Source: DASYXT01 sp035934555 (GTDB lineage Bacteria; Verrucomicrobiota; Verrucomicrobiia; Limisphaerales; UBA8199). From it: a stretch of 64,000 nucleotides of DNA. This document shows positions 42,908-52,338 of the stretch, in pieces (position 1 is the stretch's first letter; every line of letters begins with the position of its first letter). Made by a program: the position numbers and the translations under genes. The stretch covers positions 1 through 64,000 of the forward strand of contig DASYXT010000071.1 of NCBI GenBank assembly GCA_035934555.1, in the 5' to 3' direction. The notes under the pieces are model-generated. The model was given only the letters and a program-made list of their open reading frames with translations, was not told the origin of the DNA and made no database searches.

Positions 42908-42990
42908 CGGAGCGCGGACTTCAGTCCGCAGCAACATTCGAGAACCCCGCCCCATCGGACCTTGCTGCGGACTAAAGTTTGCGCTCCGCT
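42908..42990. repeat. MITE-like inverted repeat, family 3 copy B
   Basis: Left end CGGAGCGCGG then ACTTCAGTCCGCAGCAA (42908-42934); right end TTGCTGCGGACTAAAG.. to GCGCTCCGCT (42962-42990). It is the shortest copy (83 nt) and the best preserved. The left end itself contains GCGGACT-TC-AGTCCGC, a self-pairing stem. It sits in the 169-nt gap between gatA and the UVR-motif gene and creates a spurious open frame upstream of the latter. Confidence 0.85.
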
Positions 42991-43064
42991 CGCCTTCATT
43001 GAGGCATTATGTCCTTTCCGCGCCCCCCGTTGACTTGCCAGGCGGCGGCGTCCATATTCGCGCC

Positions 43065-43817
43065 ATGGATTTCGATATATCGCACCTCCTGGAGCAATGG
43101 GAATACCAGGCTGGGCAGGTCGTTGTACGGCGATTCAAAGCCAAAGATGGCACCGATAAAATCCAGCTTCGCGTCGATCTGGGTTTGCTCCAGATGAACG
43201 CCGAAGGCCGGCCCGACGGAAAACGGCCCTTCGGCTACAACTCCTTATTCGAGTACCACCAGGCGCGCCTGTACAAACACCTGGCGGCCCATGAGGGCAG
43301 CGCCGAGGGATTCAAGCTCAAGGCCGAAGATTGCGGCAAGTTGCAGCTCGAAGTGCTCCAATACCATCACCGCTATATTTGCCTGTTGCAGTTGGAGGAC
43401 CACACCGGCGTCATCCGCGACGCCGAGCGCAACCTGGCGGTGTTCGATTTTGTGGAAAAGCACGCCGAAGCCGACGAGTTGACCTGGGCCTTGCGCCAGT
43501 TCCAACCGCAACTGCTGATGATTCTGACACGCGCGCGGGGAGCCCAGGCGCTCAAAGCCGAGGACCACACCCTGGCTATTCGCCTGGTTGAGGAAGGCTT
43601 GGACCAAATCCGCGCCTTTTACCGCGAGACCATGGGCAACGACGCCCCCGACCAATCCGGTGAAGTGCTCTCGCTCGAAGAATGGCTCGGAGAAATCCGC
43701 GCCAAACGGCCGCTGTCCCGCCGCGAACGGCTCGAACGCGCCCTGCACGAGGCCGTCAACAAGGAAGATTACGAACGCGCCGCCAAGGTCCGCGACCAAC
43801 TGAAGGAATTGGACTGA
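43065..43817 (+). CDS. UvrB/UvrC-motif (UVR) protein
   Basis: A 250-residue soluble protein. ATG 43065 (MDFDISHLLEQWEYQAG) is the start; a longer upstream frame is made of repeat sequence. Residues about 1-190 are a compact domain not assignable by eye. The last 30 residues (RERLERALHEAVNKEDYERAAKVRDQLKEL in short form LHEAVNKEDYERAAKVRDQL) are a UVR motif, the helical hairpin that links UvrB and UvrC and occurs in McsA and ClpC. No other nucleotide-excision-repair domain is present. It may be an adaptor. Confidence 0.8.
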   Translation: MDFDISHLLEQWEYQAGQVVVRRFKAKDGTDKIQLRVDLGLLQMNAEGRPDGKRPFGYNSLFEYHQARLYKHLAAHEGSAEGFKLKAEDCGKLQLEVLQYHHRYICLLQLEDHTGVIRDAERNLAVFDFVEKHAEADELTWALRQFQPQLLMILTRARGAQALKAEDHTLAIRLVEEGLDQIRAFYRETMGNDAPDQSGEVLSLEEWLGEIRAKRPLSRRERLERALHEAVNKEDYERAAKVRDQLKELD

Positions 43818-43860
43818 TAGCTCGTGGAGCGTGGAGCAAACGCCCCCCCGCTGCACAACC

Positions 43861-44307
43861 TCACCGCTGCGGGAATTTCCAATACAGCAGGTAATAAACC
43901 AGCACGCCGGTCACCGACACATACATCCACAGCGGCCAGGTCCAGCGGGCAATGCGGCGGTGCAGCTCGAAACGTTTCCTCCAAGCGCGGCGCAGAGTGA
44001 GGATGACCAGTGGCAGAATCGTTATCGCCAAAATGGTGTGCGTGATCAACAGCACCAGATAATACGGCCGAAACCACGGCGGATTCAGGAAGCGCGTCGG
44101 GCCGCGGTGCAATACCACCCCCACGTAGGTGTGATAGGTGATGTAGCAGGCCAGGAACAGCACCGAGCACACCACAGCCGCTATCATGCAATTGCGATGC
44201 GCCAATTGGTTCCGGCGCCGGATGTGATAGTAACCCGCGCCCAGGAAACACGCGCTCAGACCGTTTAGGGTCGCGTTGACGGCCGGCAGATCGGTGAGAG
44301 TCATCAC
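43861..44307 (-). CDS. DUF420 membrane protein (cytochrome oxidase assembly, CtaM-like)
   Basis: A 148-residue integral membrane protein with four predicted transmembrane segments (about 10-26, 39-63, 79-103, 122-143). DUF420 hallmarks are ATLNGLSACFLGAGYYHIRR, HRNCMIAAVVCSVLFLACYITYH (quoted parts: HRNCMIAAV, YITYH), LLITHTILA and HRRIARWTWPLWMYVSVTG. His residues may bind haem or copper. The start overlaps the SCO gene by 4 nt. DUF420 and SCO proteins both serve cytochrome oxidase assembly, though no oxidase genes are in this window. Confidence 0.88.
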   Translation of the reverse strand: MMTLTDLPAVNATLNGLSACFLGAGYYHIRRRNQLAHRNCMIAAVVCSVLFLACYITYHTYVGVVLHRGPTRFLNPPWFRPYYLVLLITHTILAITILPLVILTLRRAWRKRFELHRRIARWTWPLWMYVSVTGVLVYYLLYWKFPQR

Positions 44308-44957
44308 TCGCGCTCCAGGCTGTGCACTGCCGCCAGGAGTTGGGTTCTGACTTGCTCTGGTTGCACATTGTCCCCGGTGCTTTCATACACACCGCGCAAC
44401 TGCCCCTCTTTGTCCACCACCACAAAAATAGTGCTGTGAATGAACAAATCAACCGGCGAGCTTTGTTGGTCCGCTGGTTTGGCCAGTGCCGAAAGCTTCA
44501 GTGAGCCGGTGGCGAGGTTGGCGATTTGCGCTTTGGTCCCGGTGAGAAATGTCCAGCGGTCGTTATCCGCGCCGAAGCGATGGCCGTAGGTCTTCAGCAC
44601 TCGGGGCGAGTCGTAGTCCGGGTCAGTCGTCAGCGTCACCAGCCTGGCCTCCGTGTCGCCCGACAAAGCGTCCTGCAGTTGCTTCATTTGGCGGCTCATC
44701 TTCAGGCACGGGCCGGCGCAACGCGTGAAGATAATGTCCCCGACCCAAACATGACCTTTGAGATTCTCCAGCGTGGTGGCTTGGCCATCCTGGTTGGTTA
44801 ACGCGAACGGAGCGACCAGGCCATAAATTGGCAAGGGTTTGCTGACCGCCTCGTGCCAGCGCACCGCCGCCCAAAGTGTTACCAGCAACAACAATGCCGC
44901 GGTAATGCCGAACCCGATCCACACCACACGATAGAAAGATTGAAAACGGGAATTCAT
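44304..44957 (-). CDS. SCO1/SenC family copper chaperone
   Basis: A 217-residue thioredoxin-fold protein anchored by an N-terminal transmembrane helix (about 11-32). The copper site is complete: Cys80 and Cys84 in TRCAGPC and His174 in FIHST. It inserts copper into the CuA site of cytochrome oxidase or has a redox role; the family supports both. It lies in a two-gene unit with the DUF420 gene (4-nt overlap). The preceding 150 nt hold no gene. Confidence 0.92.
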   Translation of the reverse strand: MNSRFQSFYRVVWIGFGITAALLLLVTLWAAVRWHEAVSKPLPIYGLVAPFALTNQDGQATTLENLKGHVWVGDIIFTRCAGPCLKMSRQMKQLQDALSGDTEARLVTLTTDPDYDSPRVLKTYGHRFGADNDRWTFLTGTKAQIANLATGSLKLSALAKPADQQSSPVDLFIHSTIFVVVDKEGQLRGVYESTGDNVQPEQVRTQLLAAVHSLERE

Positions 44958-45107
44958 CGATTAACTCCAAAAACTGAAAAGGTCCCTGACCGGATACTTG
45001 CTCGGGAACCCCGGGATTGTGATTTTTTCACCTGATTTATATACCCCCGGCAGCCCTGGAACACAAGTTTTCCGCTTTAGCAGTCAGTTGCAAACCCGTA
45101 ATCTGCT

Positions 45108-46253
45108 GTGGTGGTTTATGCGGTTCGAGCGTTCCTATTGGTTTTCTGGTTAGCCGCACCTCTGTTCGCGCGGGGGGATGCGGTCCGGCTTACCAATGTA
45201 TGGGAGTTTGTCTGCCCCGACACCGGCGACAGTTCGCCGGCGCTGGCGCCCAACGGCACGATTTATTTCGGCACCTGGCTGGGCAAGCTCTTCGCCGTCA
45301 ACCCCGATGGTTCACGCCAATGGGTATTCCACGCCGGCCGCGAAATCTGGTCCTCACCCGCCGTCGGCGCCGACGGCACGATTTATTTCGGCAGCCGCGA
45401 CCATTGCTGCTATGCGGTCACGGCCGAGGGCAAACTGCGGTGGCGTTTCCAAACCGCCGGCTGGGTGGATTCCTCCCCGGCAATTGCCGCCGACGGCTCA
45501 GTTTATTTCGGCTCGTGGGACACCAATTTCTACGCGCTCCATCCCGATGGCCGGCTGGCCTGGCGCTTCCCGACTGCAGGCCCGATTGTTTCCTCGGCCG
45601 CTGTGGGCGCCGATGGCCGCATCTTTTTCGGCTCACACGATGGCCGGCTGTATGCCTTGTCGCCTCAGGGCGCCAGGGTCTGGGCTTTCAATACCGGCGG
45701 CCCGATTCTCTCCTCGCCTGCCTTGGATGAGCAAGGGACGATTTATTTCACGTCGGTGGACGGTTTCTGTTACGCCGTTAAGCCGGATGGCTCCTTGAAA
45801 TGGCGGGTGCGGACCGGCGGCATCACCGGGTCTTCACCGGTCGTAGGCAGTGACGGTTCGCTCTACGTCGGCGTCAACAAGAAGGTCTGGGCGTTTTCCG
45901 CCGACGGGCAAAAACTCTGGCAACGCGAGGCGACCTCGGACAATTATCAAGAGCCCATCGAGGCGGCACCGACCCTGCTGAGCGATGGCTCCCTGTTGGT
46001 GGTCTCCAATTACGGCCTGCTGACGGATTTCGCGCAATCCGGGCCCGCTAAATGGTATTTTTATCTGTTCGGCCACGGTCCGGCCTGCCCCGCAGTGAGT
46101 CCAGGCGGAACCACCTACATAACCGGCGGAAAGCCAAATGTGGGCAGTGTGCTGTTCGCTTTGCCCACCAGCGTCTCCTTAGCGCAATCGCCCTGGCCAA
46201 AATTTCGAGGCAACTCCCAAAACACCGGCCGCGTTCGGAGACAACCCCTTTAG
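45108..46253 (+). CDS. Exported PQQ-type beta-propeller repeat protein
   Basis: A 381-residue protein with a signal peptide (VVYAVRAFLLVFWLAAPLFARG) starting at GTG 45108. About seven repeats of 'DGTIYFGS.D..lYAv..dG..rW.f.tgg...SSPa' follow (DSSPALAPNGTIYFG, WSSPAVGADGTIYFG, DSSPAIAADGSVYFG, and so on), the PQQ-like blades of a beta-propeller. Quinone binding is not implied, since many BamB-like and scaffold proteins have the same blades. It overlaps by 4 nt the end of the convergent ligase-like gene. Export is inferred. Confidence 0.87.
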   Translation: MVVYAVRAFLLVFWLAAPLFARGDAVRLTNVWEFVCPDTGDSSPALAPNGTIYFGTWLGKLFAVNPDGSRQWVFHAGREIWSSPAVGADGTIYFGSRDHCCYAVTAEGKLRWRFQTAGWVDSSPAIAADGSVYFGSWDTNFYALHPDGRLAWRFPTAGPIVSSAAVGADGRIFFGSHDGRLYALSPQGARVWAFNTGGPILSSPALDEQGTIYFTSVDGFCYAVKPDGSLKWRVRTGGITGSSPVVGSDGSLYVGVNKKVWAFSADGQKLWQREATSDNYQEPIEAAPTLLSDGSLLVVSNYGLLTDFAQSGPAKWYFYLFGHGPACPAVSPGGTTYITGGKPNVGSVLFALPTSVSLAQSPWPKFRGNSQNTGRVRRQPL

Positions 46254-47797
46254 GGCTTGCCGGCGCCCACGGCGGCGGTGTGTGCCGGTTTGAACGCCGT
46301 GGGGATACTCAGCGTTACTGGCCGGACGACCGTATGCACGCGGACGGGTTTGCGAATGCCGCCGTTGAGCGCGAGGTTCAAGCCGACAATCCCGGTGAAG
46401 ATTCCCAGGTCGCTATAGAAATTCCCGAACACAAAGAAAAAGAGAATAGTCCGCGCCAATAAGTAGGCCAGCAGCAGCGTATTGATCTTCTTCAACTGCT
46501 CCTCGCCATACATATAGTTCAGATAAGACGCGCGGAGTGCCGCTGCCAAAAACCAAATCCAACCCAACGCGCCCCAAATCCCAAACGGAATGATGGTGGT
46601 CAGCGGCCCATTATGGTAATCACTGGCCGTGCGCGCGCCGGCGGAAGATTCGCTGCGTCCGCTGCTTTGCTCCATGTTGGCCATGTCCAGCTCCTGGCTG
46701 TCCATCAGCAGGCCCTTGCCCAGCCACAAGTACCTGGGCACGTCCGGCAAGACCCGGTTCCACATTTGTATGCGCCATTCCGTCGATGCATCGGCATCCA
46801 ACCGCGCCACGGGACTGATCTTCAGCGGCAGAAAACTCAACGTGCGCTGCATCGACATCGGTAATTTATCCGCGAGCGGGATCACGATCACGGCGGCTGC
46901 CACACACAAGCCCACCGCCGGCAGGGCGAAGCGAGACCGGAACAGGCCCTCGAAGTAGAACACCAGCACAAACGTAAGCGCCATCAGGATAAAAAACGAT
47001 CGATACCCGCCGAACGAGGTCAGCACTGCAACCGCCACCAGCAATGCCAGCCGTTTCAGGTTGCGGCCACCCAGCGTCTCCCGAATTCCAAACCGCGCGA
47101 GCATATACCAAAAGACACCCATCAGCGCGACGCTCGTGCCATAAAAGCGGATCATGCCGCTCGAGCTGTCGCCGGAAACCACATCCACTGGGAAGATGAG
47201 AAACAGATAATAGAACGAGGGCGTAACAAAATTAATCGTGTTGCCGATGATGTCGGTCAGCGAGCCAAGGAAGAACAGCCCGACGTACAACATCGCTTTC
47301 TGCGGCGGAATCCGCGCGGTAAGCATCGCCATGCATCCAATGATGCCGCCGAACATCTCGATGTAGCGGTGCCCGCCAATGCTCTCGCTGCCGAAAATCG
47401 CCATGCCAAAGCCACCGGTTAGCTTGGCGGTCAGATACACGATGAATGCCAGGTACAACAGCGGCAGCAGAATGGTCGGCGCATAAATAAACCGCATATC
47501 GCGCAACAGCGCGCGCTGCACTAAGGCCGTCGTCAGCGTGATAAAGGCCATCACCAGCCAAAGCCGTGGGTGCCCCGGCAGGAAGAATACCACCGCCGTC
47601 ATGTTCCAGCTCGCGAACAGCAGCGGCCGGTGCCATTTCATGATCAACGGGAACAGCAGCAACAGCAGAAACAGCGTAATGGGCGCCCAATGCGTGAATT
47701 CAGCCGGCGACGCCAGCAGCACTCCTAGCAGTAGTGCGACCGGCACGACGGCCGCATAGACGACCAGCGCCCGTAGTTTTGTCCCGTCGGTTGTCAT
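46250..47797 (-). CDS. O-antigen-ligase-like polytopic membrane protein
   Basis: A 515-residue protein with about 11 hydrophobic segments and a large hydrophilic loop (about residues 330-400: EWRIQMWNRVLPDVPRYLWLGKG .. DYHNGPLTTIIPFGIWG in part). That loop and the trailing segments match the Wzy/WaaL 'O-antigen ligase-related' type, which transfers polysaccharide chains in the periplasm. It is a tandem paralog of the next upstream gene. The start at 47797 gives MTTDGTKLRALVV. No export signal beyond the membrane helices is needed. Confidence 0.75.
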   Translation of the reverse strand: MTTDGTKLRALVVYAAVVPVALLLGVLLASPAEFTHWAPITLFLLLLLFPLIMKWHRPLLFASWNMTAVVFFLPGHPRLWLVMAFITLTTALVQRALLRDMRFIYAPTILLPLLYLAFIVYLTAKLTGGFGMAIFGSESIGGHRYIEMFGGIIGCMAMLTARIPPQKAMLYVGLFFLGSLTDIIGNTINFVTPSFYYLFLIFPVDVVSGDSSSGMIRFYGTSVALMGVFWYMLARFGIRETLGGRNLKRLALLVAVAVLTSFGGYRSFFILMALTFVLVFYFEGLFRSRFALPAVGLCVAAAVIVIPLADKLPMSMQRTLSFLPLKISPVARLDADASTEWRIQMWNRVLPDVPRYLWLGKGLLMDSQELDMANMEQSSGRSESSAGARTASDYHNGPLTTIIPFGIWGALGWIWFLAAALRASYLNYMYGEEQLKKINTLLLAYLLARTILFFFVFGNFYSDLGIFTGIVGLNLALNGGIRKPVRVHTVVRPVTLSIPTAFKPAHTAAVGAGKP

Positions 47798-47830
47798 GGG
47801 CTCCTCAAGAGAGCAAAAACCATTCCATCC

Positions 47831-49375
47831 TCACCGGTTTTCCCGGTGATGCTGCAAGGTCGCAAATGCCTCTTCATGAGCTTCTTCCTGGGCCGCCAGC
47901 TCCTCTTCGGGCGCCTCGGTTTGGACTCCGTTGAGGCTGACGCTCAACCCCACCAACCCGGTAAAAACAAACAAATCCACAAAAAACGACCCGAAAATAA
48001 GGAAATAATACACCGCCCGGGCGGTAAAGTACGCCAGGATTAACGTGTTAATCAATTTCAACTCAGGCCGGCCGAACCGGTAATTCCGGTACAGGAAGCG
48101 CCAGCCGATCACCAGGAACACCACGAACGCTCCGAATCCCCAGATCCCCAGCGGTATGATCAGCGTCAGGATGCCGTTATGGAAATCCTCCGCCGTCATT
48201 GCTCCTTTGTAATCTTCCATAGCGTGTGGGTTAAAGTTAGCGAATTGCAGGTCGGTGGAATCGATATTGAAACCTTTGCCCAGGAGCAGGTAGCGCGGAA
48301 CCTGCGGCAAGACCGCCTCCCACATACGGATACGCCATTCGGAGGAGCCTTGCGCGTTGAGCCGGATGACTGGATCAATCTTTACCGGCAGGAAACTGAT
48401 GGTGCGTTGGATGACCAGCGGCAGGCGATCGGCATTCGGCAGCGTTATCGCACAGGCCAGTATCAGCGCGCCGAGCCCGGCCAGCACGATCTTCGGCTTG
48501 AACAGGCCCTCAAGCCAAAACATCGCCGCAACCGTTAACCCGAACAGGATGATACTGCCGCGAAAGCCGGTGAACAGGCACGCCGCTGTCGCCAGCCCGA
48601 ACAGTGCCAACCGCAACGGCCTGCCGGAACCGATGATCCCCCGCAACCCGTATTTGGCCATCAGCCAGCAATAAATCCCCGTGCAGGCGTACGCCAGCCC
48701 TGTCAAACGGCCGAGATCGAAGGCCATTGAATTCTCGGCACTCGCCTGTTCCTGCGCGTAAAGGCTGGGGAAAAAGTAAAACAGAAAACTGAGTTTCGAA
48801 CCGCCCATAAATGCGAGGTTTGGCACCAGGTTGGTCAAGCCGCTAAGAAAGAACAGTGACACCAGCAGCCCCGCCCGCTCCAGCGGAATACGACGGCTCG
48901 TCAGCGTGAAATAGCCGGCGATGGCCGCCAGCACGTAAAAATTGTTCCGCGCACCGTATTGGCTCGAACCAAACGCACGCGAGCCGATGCCGCCCCGCAG
49001 GAAGGCTGTCCCCAGCAGCACCACCGCCAAAAACAGCAGCGGCCACGCGAGCGAAGGCACCCACACAAACCGCTCGTCGGGGCTGGTGAACCGGTTTAAC
49101 AACGCGAACAACAGCCCCACAAACGCCAACACCATCCACAAAAACGGCGCGCCGGGCAAAAACACCGGAGTAATGGCGGCGTTCCACGCCAGCACCAGCA
49201 ACGGATGGTACCAACGCATTAGGATCGGGATGCTCAGCGCGCTGATCAGCAGCAGCACCATCAGCACGCTCCCCATGTCGGTCGGGTCCGCCAGGAGATA
49301 CCCTAGCAGCACCGCTATCGGCAGGCACAGCGCATACGCAAGATGTGCCCGCGTCGCAACGAACGAATTCGCCAT
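47831..49375 (-). CDS. O-antigen-ligase-like polytopic membrane protein, paralog
   Basis: A 514-residue protein from ATG 49375 (MANSFVATRAHLAYALCL). It has the same order of segments as the downstream neighbour and shares the loop signature EWRIRMWEAVLPQVPRYLLLGKG and DFHNGILTLIIPLGIWGFGA (quoted in part). The two genes are 33 nt apart, so they arose by tandem duplication and are probably co-transcribed. The role is ligase- or polymerase-like on surface glycans; the lipid or glycan acceptor is unknown. Confidence 0.75.
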   Translation of the reverse strand: MANSFVATRAHLAYALCLPIAVLLGYLLADPTDMGSVLMVLLLISALSIPILMRWYHPLLVLAWNAAITPVFLPGAPFLWMVLAFVGLLFALLNRFTSPDERFVWVPSLAWPLLFLAVVLLGTAFLRGGIGSRAFGSSQYGARNNFYVLAAIAGYFTLTSRRIPLERAGLLVSLFFLSGLTNLVPNLAFMGGSKLSFLFYFFPSLYAQEQASAENSMAFDLGRLTGLAYACTGIYCWLMAKYGLRGIIGSGRPLRLALFGLATAACLFTGFRGSIILFGLTVAAMFWLEGLFKPKIVLAGLGALILACAITLPNADRLPLVIQRTISFLPVKIDPVIRLNAQGSSEWRIRMWEAVLPQVPRYLLLGKGFNIDSTDLQFANFNPHAMEDYKGAMTAEDFHNGILTLIIPLGIWGFGAFVVFLVIGWRFLYRNYRFGRPELKLINTLILAYFTARAVYYFLIFGSFFVDLFVFTGLVGLSVSLNGVQTEAPEEELAAQEEAHEEAFATLQHHRENR

Positions 49376-49740
49376 TGTGCCCAGTATTACACCCGAATCA
49401 GCCGCCAAACGAAAGCAGAAAATCGGTCCGAGAATAGAATATGGAAACAACGGAATGGTGCTGTACCGGAGTGGAAGTTGCAGAAATTCAACCCGGATTC
49501 AGCTGGATCGCAACCCGGCCCTTTAAGCGAAGAAACCTTCAGCATGAGGTTGCGTCGGAGAGGGGGCGTACCGGGGGTCGAATCTGTCAGCGTGGCCTAC
49601 CACATTGATACCCCGAGGACTTCGGAGGACTTGGCCGCCCCGACCACGCCCCTTCTGTAACTGATTCTTAACGATGTTGTCGCACGAAGGCCACGAGGAA
49701 AATGCCAGCATGGCGCCGTGAAGCACCAATTATCTTTAAC
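49376..49740. other. Intergenic stretch with no supported gene
   Basis: Between the start of the ligase-like gene and the family-3 repeat. Several open frames cross it but none has a ribosome-binding site, conserved motif or plausible codon use. A C/G-rich segment about 49560-49660 (gggggtcgaatctg, accccgaggacttcgg) does not fold as a tRNA by eye. Confidence 0.5.
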
Positions 49741-49860
49741 AGAGCGCGGGCTTTTAGCCGACTTTTAGTCCGCAGCAAGATCAGCTTGGCGGGCCCTGCT
49801 TCGCATTCGCACGTGGCTCGGCGATTGCACATTGCTGCGAACTGAAGTCCGCGCTCCGCC
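49741..49860. repeat. MITE-like inverted repeat, family 3 copy C
   Basis: Left end AGAGCGCGGGCTTTTAGCCG then ACTTTTAGTCCGCAGCAA (49741-49778); right end ATTGCTGCGAACTGAAGTC.. to GCGCTCCGCC (49831-49860). It is about 120 nt, 44 nt before the start of the pectate-lyase-like gene, where it could affect that promoter. Confidence 0.8.
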
Positions 49861-49903
49861 ACAAGATTAGGTCAGATTGTGATTGCGCCAGAATGGCTAA
49901 TGG

Positions 49904-51919
49904 ATGAGAGTAGCGGCCAAAATGCGGGTCCTTAGCGGGAATGCCTTGCGACTGACGCTTTTCGGCTTGTTGCTGCTGCAGGCCAGGCAGAGCGCGCAGG
50001 GCCAGGTTTCCACCGCGTTCACGTATCAAGGCCGTCTGACGGACAGCGGCACGCCGGCCAATGGGAGGTACGACGTGAGGTGCGCGCTATACGAGTCGTC
50101 GAGCGGCGGGACAAATATCGGTTCATCCATTACGAACAGTGCCACGCTCGTAAGCAACGGCGTGTTTACCGTCCTGCTGGACTTCGGGTCTGGCGCGCTC
50201 TCGCCGGGCCCGTGCTGGCTGGAGTTGGCCGTGCGCACTAACGGCGGCGCCACGGATTTTACGGTTCTGGTTCCCCGGCAGGCGCTTTCCTCGTCGCCCT
50301 ATGCGGTCTATGCGGCAGCGGTCGCGGCATCGGGTATTTCAGGGTCCATAACCAACGAGGTCAGCTTCAGCGGCGGGAATAATCAGTTCTTCGGCACTTT
50401 CTCTGGCAACGGTGGCGGCTTGACCAATATCAACGGGGCAAGTTTGCAACCCGGGACGCTGAACCCCGCCGATCTGGCTCCCGCGACTTGGCAAGGGGTC
50501 ACAAACAAAACCGTTTCGGTGATTAACGTTAAGAACTTCGGCGCGCGAGGCGATGGGGTGACGGACGACACGCTGGCGGTGAGCAATGCGTGGTCGGCCT
50601 GGCTGACGAGCGGTGGCACCTTGTACTTTCCGCCGGGTGTGTACCTGGACTCCGGCTCGCACGTCAGCACCAACTTTGTTTCCGGCGAGCCGCAGAACCA
50701 CGATGGCCGTACTATTCGGGGCTTGGGCAGCGTCGTCTGGCAATACACCGGCACCGGCCGGCTACTCTTCTTTCAAAACTCAGCGCCTGACATTCAGCAG
50801 TTGGAATTCCGATGCGTTGGAACTGCCACCAACGCAATCTATATCAGCTTGTGTGAGGGGAAACCGGCTCTCCGTGACCTGTTCTTCGACGGCTGGGCCA
50901 ATGCTGACCATGGCGCGCTGACCATCGACGAGACGGATTCGGTTCTGCTGCAGAACCTGTACTTCAACTCGTGTAAAATGGGCCTGGGCTTGGGTTATCG
51001 CTGCAGCAACCTCCACGGGGATGTCGAAACAGTATATTGCGGCGTCGGGGTTGCCGTCGGGATCCCTACACCCACCTTCCCTGCACCGACTGAATCTCAA
51101 GGCATCGAATTGAGTCAAATCGCGCTTTACAACGACACCAGCTTCGCGCTCAACGGTTATGCTTCGGCGTGCAAGCTCAATCTTTATGCGTGGAACAGTA
51201 CCAATGCGGTGACGGTCGGCAAAATCCCCGGTATTCTGACCAACACCTTCCAGGCGACCTACGGATTCACGATTGAAAACAGCTACTTTAACAACTTGGT
51301 TACTAACGGGATCAACGCGGCCATCCAACTTTACGGCCTGGTGCTGGATGGAATCACCATCCGAAACACGCGGTTCACGGCGGCCGCAGGCAGCCCATCT
51401 ATCGTGAAGAACTACTCTCCGTACTGGTCAGCACAGGGGGTTAAGTTCGACAATTGCTACTGGACCGGTAGCGACCCATCCAAGGCGTGGTATGAAGACG
51501 CCAGTGGGGCGCGGCTGTCGGAGCAATCGACGGCGCAGGACGTTTATTTCAACCGCCCAATTGGGTTGTACAATGTTCGAGACCAAAGCGGGTTAGGGGG
51601 CTCCGGGTACCTCCTCGATGTTCTGGATGCGTCCCGCGCCGGACCACTCGCGCGATTCGGTGTGCCATTAAGCACCGATTGTTCGATGGCGCCCGTTTAC
51701 AGCGGAGTATCGTTTGAATATCAACCCCAACGGCTCGCGGGCAGCGGCGGCACGCCTGACGGCGTCGTAATGGCGCTAACGAATGCCGACCTTAGCCTTC
51801 AAGCCGGAGCCCTGATTGTGGAGACCAACAGTTCACCACCTGTCAGCCAGGTGCCCACAGCCTGGATGTTAATCAAAACCCCTGACGGCCAGAGCTGGAA
51901 GGTGCCGATGTACCAATAG
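49904..51919 (+). CDS. Secreted pectate-lyase-fold protein with N-terminal AFTYQGRL domain
   Basis: A 671-residue protein with a signal peptide (about residues 14-34, ALRLTLFGLLLLQARQSAQG). Residues 38-150 form the AFTYQGRL .. SSPYAVYA domain, found at the N-terminus of many large secreted Verrucomicrobial proteins. Residues about 205-620 match the pectate-lyase 3/right-handed beta-helix family (NVKNFGARGDGVTDDT .. GGTLYFPPGVYL). The family includes polysaccharide lyases, hydrolases and phage-tail depolymerases. No catalytic Asp pair is assigned here. It is paralogous in its N-terminal half to the protein at 57612. Confidence 0.8.
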   Translation: MRVAAKMRVLSGNALRLTLFGLLLLQARQSAQGQVSTAFTYQGRLTDSGTPANGRYDVRCALYESSSGGTNIGSSITNSATLVSNGVFTVLLDFGSGALSPGPCWLELAVRTNGGATDFTVLVPRQALSSSPYAVYAAAVAASGISGSITNEVSFSGGNNQFFGTFSGNGGGLTNINGASLQPGTLNPADLAPATWQGVTNKTVSVINVKNFGARGDGVTDDTLAVSNAWSAWLTSGGTLYFPPGVYLDSGSHVSTNFVSGEPQNHDGRTIRGLGSVVWQYTGTGRLLFFQNSAPDIQQLEFRCVGTATNAIYISLCEGKPALRDLFFDGWANADHGALTIDETDSVLLQNLYFNSCKMGLGLGYRCSNLHGDVETVYCGVGVAVGIPTPTFPAPTESQGIELSQIALYNDTSFALNGYASACKLNLYAWNSTNAVTVGKIPGILTNTFQATYGFTIENSYFNNLVTNGINAAIQLYGLVLDGITIRNTRFTAAAGSPSIVKNYSPYWSAQGVKFDNCYWTGSDPSKAWYEDASGARLSEQSTAQDVYFNRPIGLYNVRDQSGLGGSGYLLDVLDASRAGPLARFGVPLSTDCSMAPVYSGVSFEYQPQRLAGSGGTPDGVVMALTNADLSLQAGALIVETNSSPPVSQVPTAWMLIKTPDGQSWKVPMYQ

Positions 51920-52053
51920 CGTGGCGCGGAACTCATTAACACCAGTTTCAAGGGGTCGAGGGTGCGGCGGCGCAGCCTGATGAATGCGAGTGAAGGTTTC
52001 TGGTGCTGCGGCTAAACTGAACCGTCGGCGTAGTGTTCCGCAAGCGGGATTCT

Positions 52054-52234
52054 CATTAACACCCCCATTTATGGGGGGAGGGAGCGGGGAGAGCGCCAGC
52101 AACCGTTTCAACGGTTTTCAGCTTCTGCGTTCGGGACTCCATGCCGCTTACGAGAAACCGTTGAAACGGTCGGGCTCGACTCCTTGGCGTGGCATAACAC
52201 CCCCATGAATGGACCATGAATGGGGGTGTTAATG
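52054..52234. repeat. Nested inverted repeats
   Basis: Outer arms: CATTAACACCCCCAT.. (52054-52080) and ATAACACCCCCAT .. ATGGGGGTGTTAATG (52194-52234). Inner arms: AACCGTTTCAACGG (52101-52114) and AACCGTTGAAACGG (52156-52169), each a small palindrome. The surrounding 419-nt gap (51920-52338) is otherwise without a supported gene; open frames across it only translate the repeats. Confidence 0.75.
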
Positions 52235-52338
52235 AAACTGGGTCGGCACATTTCAGTCCCGGCTTCTCTATACGGTGTGCGTAGCCGCGGTTGTTGACGG
52301 TGCTTTTGCTACTGCGGTATCCTCTCCACAGCTTCAGA

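Noticed and set aside
49523..49729. Minus-strand 68-codon frame in the 49.5-kb gap
   Set aside because: No ribosome-binding site, motif or recognisable relative; left as intergenic.
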